Below are positions 57,444 through 64,000 of a stretch of 64,000 bases of DNA, in pieces. Source of the stretch: Rhypophila decipiens (taxonomy: Eukaryota > Ascomycota > Sordariomycetes > Sordariales > Naviculisporaceae); contig MU858072.1 in the NCBI GenBank assembly GCA_033297075.1, forward strand, positions 1-64,000, read 5' to 3'. Position numbers and translations under genes: made by a program. The notes below the pieces were generated by a model. The model did not search any database. It had not been told where the DNA came from and worked only from the letters and a program-made list of their open reading frames with translations. Each line of letters opens with the position of its first letter. Position 1 is the first letter of the stretch.

Positions 57444-60268
57444 ATGCAGTCCTTCACTCCGGACAGGTCTCCGTTTGGCGGAAATCCAGCTCAATCACAG
57501 AACCCGTCGTCGACGGCAACCTCGCAGCAACAACAACAGAAGCGGAAGCACCGCGTCGACTCGAATCCCGCCCCTCTCCAGCGATTTTCCTCGATAAACG
57601 ATCCAAACCCTAAGCGCCCCCGGTCTTCGTCGTCGTCTAATTTCATCGACCTTACCAACGATAACACCACAACCATGTCTGCCAAGGTCCAGGGTAAACG
57701 GCCCGAGGTGGTGATCGACCTCACGAATGAAAGCACCGGCGGCGAAAGTTTCGGGAACTACCCGGCGGCCGCCGCAAACATAGCAAGCGGTGGTGGTGGT
57801 GGTGGTGCTGCTGCCCAGAAACAACCATTTGGTGGCAAGAATACTCGCAGGATCGTGATCAAGAAACTCCGGACCACGACGCCCGCTCATACGGCCAAGG
57901 TCGAAGAGTTTTTCTCCGAGAGGAGGAGGGAGCTCGGCCAGGCGCTGGATGATATCTTCTCGAAGCGGGCGCCGAGGTATAGCATGGATCGGGTCCACCG
58001 GAGCGTGGAGGACTTGTGTCGACGCGGGGAGGCGAAAGGGTTGAGCGAGGAGCTGAATACGCAGTGTGAGACTTATTTATATGGGGAGCGGGTGTTGGGT
58101 AGGATAACGGCTGAAGCTAAGAGGGGGGATGATGTGGGACTCCTGAAGATCGTGCTTGGGTTGTGGGCAGAATGGAGCGAGCAGTTGAAGCGGGTTAGGT
58201 GGCTTTATGGGTATCTTGACAGGAGTTATTTGTTGAGTACCAAGGGCGCGGTGAGGATCAATGATATGGGGATTACGTTGTTTCGGAGGGCCGTTTTTGG
58301 GAGTTCGGTGGTTATGAGGAAGGAACTTATGAGCGGCGAGTTGCCCAGTGGGGGGCCATCGCCTGGCAGGAGAGTGCTGGCGGCCATGTGTCAGCTTGTG
58401 GACTTTGATCGGCGGGGCGACAGCAGGTTCGATCCGCTCATGTTGAAGGAGTCGGTTAATATGCTGAGGCTGTTTGGGGTCTACGGCAAGTTCTTTGAGA
58501 GGTTGTTCTTGGACGAGTCACATGGGTATTTCCTCGAGTTTGCGGAGGAGCGGAGCTCGACGTATGGGTTGAAAGATTACATCAGGGCGTGCGAAGCACT
58601 CTTGCAACGCGAGGATCAGCGCTGTGATGGGTACAACTTTGACAGCACCACCAAGCGGCAGCTCCGTGACGACGCGCATAATATTCTTATCAAGAGGTAC
58701 TCGGATAAGCTGCTCGAGGGCAACAGTATCTCGAAGCTGCTAGATGCGAACGACGTCGAGTCGATAGCGGCGCTCTACCGTTTGTTGAAGCTTTCGGGTA
58801 TCGAGAGGAAACTCAAGGAGCCATGGGAGGCATATGTCAAGGAGGCGGGGGCGGTGATTGTTAGTGACACCACACGGGGCGACGAGATGGTGCTACGGCT
58901 GCTTGAACTACGGCGGGCCCTCGACATCATGATCCGAGACGCCTTCAACAGGGACGACGATTTCACATACGCACTGAGGGAGGCGTTTGGCTATTTCATC
59001 AACGACAGGTCGGTTTCGTCCAAATGGAACACGGGCACGTCAAAGGTGGGCGAGATGATTGCCAAGTATATCGACATGCTCCTCCGCAGCGGCATCAAGG
59101 CCATTCCCAAGTCTTTGTTGTCAGACAGCAGAGAACGGGCCGACGCCGAGAGGAGTGGACATGCCAGCACGGCCGACGAAGACGCCGAGCTGGACCGGCA
59201 GCTGGACCATGGTCTGGAGCTGTTCCGGTTCATCGAGGGCAAAGATGTCTTTGAGGCATTTTACAAGAAAGACCTAGCTCGCCGTCTGTTACTGGGACGT
59301 AGTGCAAGCCAAGATGCTGAGAGGAACATGCTTTCCAAGCTCAAGAGCGAATGCGGATCCAGCTTCACGCACAATCTCGAACAAATGTTCAAGGACCAAG
59401 AACTGGCAAAAGACGAGATGAAGTCTTACAAGGAGTGGCTAAACGGCACGGGCCGCAAGGACAACGGGCTGGGAGCAGTCGATCTGAACGTCAGCATTCT
59501 ATCCGCTGCGGCCTGGCCTACCTACCCAGACACGCAGGTCCTCTTGCCCAAGGATGTTCTGGACCAGATCAATACATTTGACAGCTACTACAAGAACAAG
59601 CATACCGGTCGTAGGTTGACCTGGATGCACAGCCTAGCACATTCCGTCGTCCGGGCACAGTTCAATCGCGGACCAAAAGAACTGCTCGTCAGCGCGTTTC
59701 AGGCCGTCGTTTTGGTCCTCTTCAACTCGGTAGAGGACAAGAACGAGGGAGTCTTGTCCTATTGTCAAATAGCCACAGCCACGGGACTAAATGATCTCGA
59801 CCTGCAACGAACCCTCCAGTCTCTAGCCTGCGGAAAAGTCCGGGTCCTGACAAAACACCCCAAAGGTCGTGACGTGAACAAGACCGACACGTTTACCGTC
59901 AACAAAGCGTTTACAGATCCCAAATACAGAGTCAAGATCAATCAGATCCAGCTCAAGGAGACCAAGGAAGAGAACAAAGAGACGCATGAGCGGGTTGCTG
60001 CCGACAGGCAGTTTGAGACGCAGGCGGCGATTGTGAGGATCATGAAGAGTCGTAAGACGATGACGCATGCTGGGCTTGTTGCCGAGGTTATCAACCAGAC
60101 CAAGAGCCGCGGGGCGGTGGATCCGGGGGATATCAAGGCTAATATTGAGAAGTATGTCTTGTTGAGAATTCTGCTGTACTTTTGACATGAGAACTAACGT
60201 TGCGTGATAGGCTTATCGAAAAGGATTATCTTGAGCGGGAGGGTGGCGCGTATACCTATCTCGCGTAA
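57444..60268 (+). CDS. cul4: Cullin-4 type E3 ubiquitin ligase scaffold
   Basis: Two exons (57444-60151, 60211-60268; 59-nt intron) give 921 aa. The first 140 residues are low-complexity with two IDLTN/VIDLTN boxes and a Gly run. Cullin repeats start at about RRIVIKKLRTTTP, with YSMDRVHRSVEDLCRRGEA typical of CUL4. The cullin-homology domain includes KDLARRLLLGRS, MLSKLKSECGSSFTHNLEQM and WPTYP. The C-terminal winged helix has the neddylation motif IVRIMKSRK, with the modified Lys at about residue 868. The last exon gives LIEKDYLEREGGAYTYLA, the conserved cullin end. CUL4 pairs with DDB1 and an RBX1 RING protein in nuclear ubiquitin ligases for DNA repair and heterochromatin. The frame stays open upstream without an ATG; MSAKVQGKRP (57675) is an alternative start. 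Confidence 0.9.
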
Positions 60269-62299
60269 TGGATGGGTCGTCTGTCTGTCTGGCAGTCAGG
60301 TTGGACAGTTTGAAGAAGGCTGGTACGAAAGAGACGGGATGGGCTGATCTCAGGGCTCGGATAGAAAAGTCCTGTGCGTGTGCAGGTTAACCTACCTGGT
60401 CCACGGTACGTATTACGAATTCATGATGTATATTTTTTTTAAAGACGGCTATCGCGGTTAACTATGACAAGGTGGATAACGAAAATGATTTGGTATGCTA
60501 GGTTTGGTATGGATGATGGAGATAGGAAATAAATCAACTACTACTCTGCGGACTGCTGACTGCTGACTGCTTAAGTATGACAGCGGCTATGGCGGATGGG
60601 CAGGTACTGTCACGGTCAACTCGATTTGATGTCTACGATAGCCGTGCTTGGCTGCCGTGCACTTCCGTATACAGTCCAAGGGCGGTGACTCCGGTAGGGG
60701 CATTCCCAAAAGGGGATTTGAAGATTCTGAGAATTTGAGGTTGTTTGTGGAGTACCAAGATGCTCGGATCGACGCCGCGTTGTGTTGTGTTGTTAGGTTA
60801 GGTTGGATACGCACGGCATGGCATCAGGTGGGGGAATCTCAGATCGTGAACGGAGACAAGTCCTAGGGTGTTCTGTGTTGGACTTGTTCATGTTGTGACG
60901 CTGCGCTCTCCGCAGCTAGGCACCATACCATGCCCCTTATCGTTGCGGAAGATATCCGTTAGTCTGGTGCTACTCTGGTGGTGGAGGGTAGTAGTAGCTC
61001 GAGTACCTAGTTCTAGTGCAGCGCAGTACCGAGAAGTCGTCGATCATGGAACGGAACCATGTAACGACATGGCCATTCTGGCAGTTTTGAGCGCAAGAAT
61101 TTCCAACCTATGAGATGACAGGAGTGGATTGACGGGTGGCAGTTTTTGATGATTTTATTTCCTCTTTCGTTTCTCGGCCGATAAACTGGACGGGGCTGTT
61201 AATATATGCTGCTCAATCTATTTGGCTTCCTTTGGACTCTTGGATTGCTTAGCTTTTTTAGTTTACCGGGTTTTGTCAGGACAATATATGAAGATAGACA
61301 GGTTGACAGTCTTGGAAGGCTTGGGCTGTTGCTAAATATAAGCATTTGTCTCCTTTCCTTTGCTTTTCTCCTCGATTTTCTCCGAGCGGGGGGTTGGTTG
61401 GTTGGTCGTGGGATCGTGGAATTGGCACTTGTCGATGATACCTGCGTACCTTATATTGTCTCAGTGAAGATTCCCAGGTGGGCAGGTAGCTTTGGAATAC
61501 CGAGAACGGAGATCGGAATACGGAGGACCCTGGATCAGCAGTCCAGCACTGATTGATCGGTTTGAATCGAGCATGGTAGGTAGTACTCTACCGTCTTCCT
61601 TTCCTCGTGGCATCCAAATGCCGACACTGAGCTGACAGATTTCGTGACAGATTCGTCTATCGGAACTCGGCTTTGTATTCCGTGACAGGAGAGGTCTGGT
61701 AGACGAACGACTAGTTGGGTAATCGTTGGTCGTCTTGTTCTGCTTTGGGTATGGGTTCTCTCCAACGAAGGACCCGTTTAGGCTGTTTGTATGTGGATTA
61801 GTGGATGGGTTAGTGGGATGAAGCCATTCACAACACTGCCATGTCACTGGCCTTAACGGCCAACCTTGGCGGATTTGACGAAGTCAGGGGTTCTCCGCAA
61901 GCACCGGTGTCGGTTCGTAGCTTAGTGTGAATCGATCTTGGACGTGTCTGCTGATCGACATATATTCATCATCCATCAGGAGGTTGCCAAAAGGGCAAGC
62001 GGGAGAGCAATCCGGGTTGAGGAAAAAGAAGAGAAGACGTATTGTGTCAATGGTGGGTCAACCAACCGCTTTGTCATGTGTTCTGTGATGGACAGACTTG
62101 TGGGTATTCACGGGATATTCTCGGGTCTCGTTCTGTCATTCAGCAAGGTTTGTTGAAAGTTACCTGCAGAGAACAGGCAGGCACGCGGTAGATGAAGAAA
62201 TGTTTTTAACATACTACTTTAGCCTTTGGACGTAGCTGAAAACCTCCTAGGTGTAAAGGTTATTACGAGGGCATTTGACCATCAATAAAATCAACGGGC
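60269..62299. other. Intergenic region between cullin-4 and the tRNA gene
   Basis: A T-run near 60430 is probably part of the cullin 3' region. The rest has no recognised coding sequence, RNA or repeat. Confidence 0.5.
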
Positions 62300-62449
62300 G
62301 GTTGCGTGGCCTAGTGGTTCAAGGCATCTGCTTCACATCACCCTGGAGAGGGGGCATTTCAGCATCTGAAAAGGGAAGTTGGTAGACATGCTCGCACCCT
62401 GGGGGATTTGATCGCGGAAGATCGCAGGTTCGAACCCCTGCCGTGACCA
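62300..62449 (+). tRNA. tRNA-Val (anticodon CAC) with a 75-nt intron; possibly a pseudogene
   Basis: The acceptor stem GGTTGCG (62300-62306) pairs with CGTGACC (62442-62448; two G-U) before discriminator A. The D-stem GCCT/AGGC has the GG of the D-loop. The anticodon stem TCTGC (62327-62331) pairs with GCGGA (62414-62418; one G-U). The loop TTCACA gives anticodon CAC (62334-62336). The intron (62338-62412) sits after position 37, the canonical place. The variable loop is AGATC, and the T-arm GCAGG/CCTGC closes a TTCGAACC loop that is one base longer than normal. That extra C, and the long intron, leave doubt about function. T5 at 62466-62470 can end Pol III transcription. Confidence 0.65.
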
Positions 62450-62465
62450 TTAATAGCAGTTATTG

Positions 62466-62470
62466 TTTTT
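62466..62470 (+). terminator. Oligo-T Pol III terminator candidate for the tRNA
   Basis: Five T residues lie 17 nt after the tRNA 3' end, the usual position for a Pol III stop in fungi. Confidence 0.5.
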
Positions 62471-63363
62471 CTTCTTATCAGCCCCTAATATTTAGTTTGC
62501 CGAACAACACATTTCTTCTCGGCCTTTCTACAACTCCTCGTGTCCCGAGAATGGGGGATCTAAGACAGCTCCGCTTGTTTGTAAAGACTTGACTGTGTCA
62601 TATCATGTATTATGTTGTATCCTGGTCTATGTTGTGACGGCGAGTGAAGGGCTGGCCCATCCATGTACGTGAATTGAGGCTATTCGCAACCAAGTCCAGC
62701 TATGTTACCTCACTAGGCGGCTCAGAGCGAGCATGTGGACCATCCCTCGTCTTGGACTTTACAGTTTGCGTAATTATATAACAAACGCCATAGTATGTGC
62801 ACCTGTTGGACCCCAGCAGACAAGCCGGGAAGGAATTCGATGATCACGAGTGAGTCAGTTAGTTTAGTTTTGAGGCTCCACGAGGAGACGAAGTGGATGA
62901 AGCTATTCGGAACTTAACCAGACCGCTATGTCACCCAACCACATGGATGAGCTTGGCTAGTAGATGCCCAGCGTGTATATTTGTGCTTAAATATAGCACA
63001 GGCATCACCCAGCATATAGTGTGTGCATCCAGTTAACCCGAATGGGCGAGGAGGTTGGTTGATAGGTCGCTATCTCGTGATGCCAGATTCAACCAGTTGT
63101 TCATACCTTCGTATCTGTCGTTAGACGAGTAGATGGCTTCGGCAAGGTCCTTCGGATTCCGGGTCTCGTAATGGGCCGACTGAACCGTCGATGGCCGAGC
63201 CTCGGGAGCCTGGTTTGGCAGGCAGTCTGACGGCTTGGCCGAGCTGGGATTTAGGTAAAAATGCCTGAGAGGACTTGAGCAAGTAAAGATAGCGAGTTCG
63301 TGAGGGTGATAAATGGTGGTGGCAAGGTAACTATCTGCAGAGCAATATACCAACACGACAAGA

Positions 63364-63860
63364 GTACTACACTGCAGAGCAGGACTCAGGAGGAACCGTT
63401 GATGAATGGATTCTGGGAGTGAGCCAGTCCGACGGTCTGGATGAGAAGGAAAGGTTCGAGAGGCTGTGGGGGTGGTGAAAGACGACGAAGGGACTGGACT
63501 AAGGCAGGTAATATATCGAACAAGCCTAGAGTGCTACTACACTGCACTTGTTAGAGATCAGGACCAACGATGCATCAGATCGGAAGCTGGCGGTCTGGCT
63601 GAGGTGGAGATGCCTGAGTTGCGCTAGGGGAACCAGTGGGGGATCTTCTGAAGGCTACAACGAAAGCCTAGTACTCCTTGGACTGCGGGAGTGACGGAGG
63701 AGTACGACTTGGGAGGAACTATCGAGAAGCATGAGAGCGAGTCTGGCTGGGGTGGATATGCCTGAGTGAACCAGTGGGGAGGTTTGTGAGGCGACGAGGT
63801 AGTAATAAGCCAAAAGACGGCGAGAATACGACACTGCAGAGCGCAGAACAGGAAGGACCC
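63364..63860. repeat. Imperfect tandem repeat, units of about 140-170 bp
   Basis: Unit starts carrying a TACTACACTGC-like motif lie at 63364, 63534 and 63826, with a weaker one near 63672. Further shared blocks are GCCTAG before units, a GGTGGAKATGCCTGAG segment at 63603 and 63749, and AACCAGTGGGG at 63630 and 63769. The units are diverged and interrupted by small indels. No coding function is seen. Confidence 0.5.
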
Positions 63861-64000
63861 TGGGGCTGAGAGCGGTACGGATTGGGATAACAAGAGAACA
63901 TTTTGACCGGATTAGGATAAAACCATGTTATTTTGGACGCCAATGACACCTTGTAAGTCCGGTACTCGGTAGTCGTACACTGGATGGGGTTAGAATTAAT

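Larger units (their letters stand above)
62450..64000. other. Intergenic right end with diverged tandem repeats
   Basis: No gene was recognised. A minus-strand open frame of 107 codons (63033-63356) has no family motif. The interval 63364-63860 is repetitive and listed separately. Confidence 0.45.

Noticed and set aside
1..64000. CRISPR array, bacterial operon, rRNA or organellar sequence
   Set aside because: No regularly spaced direct repeats, Shine-Dalgarno-led gene runs, rRNA motifs or mitochondrial coding genes were seen.

Overview
The window is nuclear DNA of a filamentous ascomycete (Pezizomycotina, most likely Sordariomycetes). Evidence: short introns (about 50-135 nt) with GT donors, CTAAC/CTGAC branch points and YAG acceptors, pyrimidine-rich promoter and leader regions, and protein families typical of these fungi (a velvet-domain regulator, a Rua1-C-terminal-domain protein, a P-glycoprotein-type ABC transporter). 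There are no bacterial operons, CRISPR arrays or viral genes. I see ten protein-coding genes that I can model, one interrupted tRNA gene, one decayed metabolic gene and a few repeats.

Left half (1-38 kb), regulator genes in long gene-poor DNA: a Rua1-type transcription regulator (9.4-11.5 kb), a PHD-finger protein (18.1-20.7 kb) and a velvet protein, best matching VelC (36.8-38.3 kb). They are separated by 6.6-16 kb with no intact gene. That space holds a 181-bp MITE (14.3 kb), a degraded isopropylmalate dehydrogenase pseudogene (21.3-22.0 kb), an unrecognised open frame (25.0-25.3 kb) and microsatellite-like CCGTAC and TAGG motifs.

Right half (40-60.3 kb), compact housekeeping block: a mitochondrial-type protein with a broken or oddly spliced reading frame (minus), UTP16-like U3 snoRNP protein (plus), triosephosphate isomerase (plus), mitoribosomal protein mL43 (minus), U1 snRNP 70K (plus), ribosome assembly factor Mrt4 (minus), an ABCB multidrug transporter (plus) and cullin-4 (plus). 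The mitochondrial protein/UTP16 and mL43/U1-70K pairs are divergent and share short promoters; TPI/mL43 and U1-70K/Mrt4 are convergent. Several of these genes serve RNA and ribosome production (UTP16, Mrt4, mL43, U1-70K), but nothing in the sequence shows that they are co-regulated beyond the shared promoters.

The right end (60.3-64 kb) carries an intron-containing tRNA-Val(CAC)-like gene and a diverged tandem repeat. I found no convincing wholly new system. The most testable oddities are a possible in-frame cassette exon inside the U1-70K RRM, a stop-free 51-nt intron in the Rua1-type gene, a run of G-tracts touching the cullin-4 start codon, the 75-nt tRNA intron with an extra T-arm base, the IPMDH relic and the MITE.
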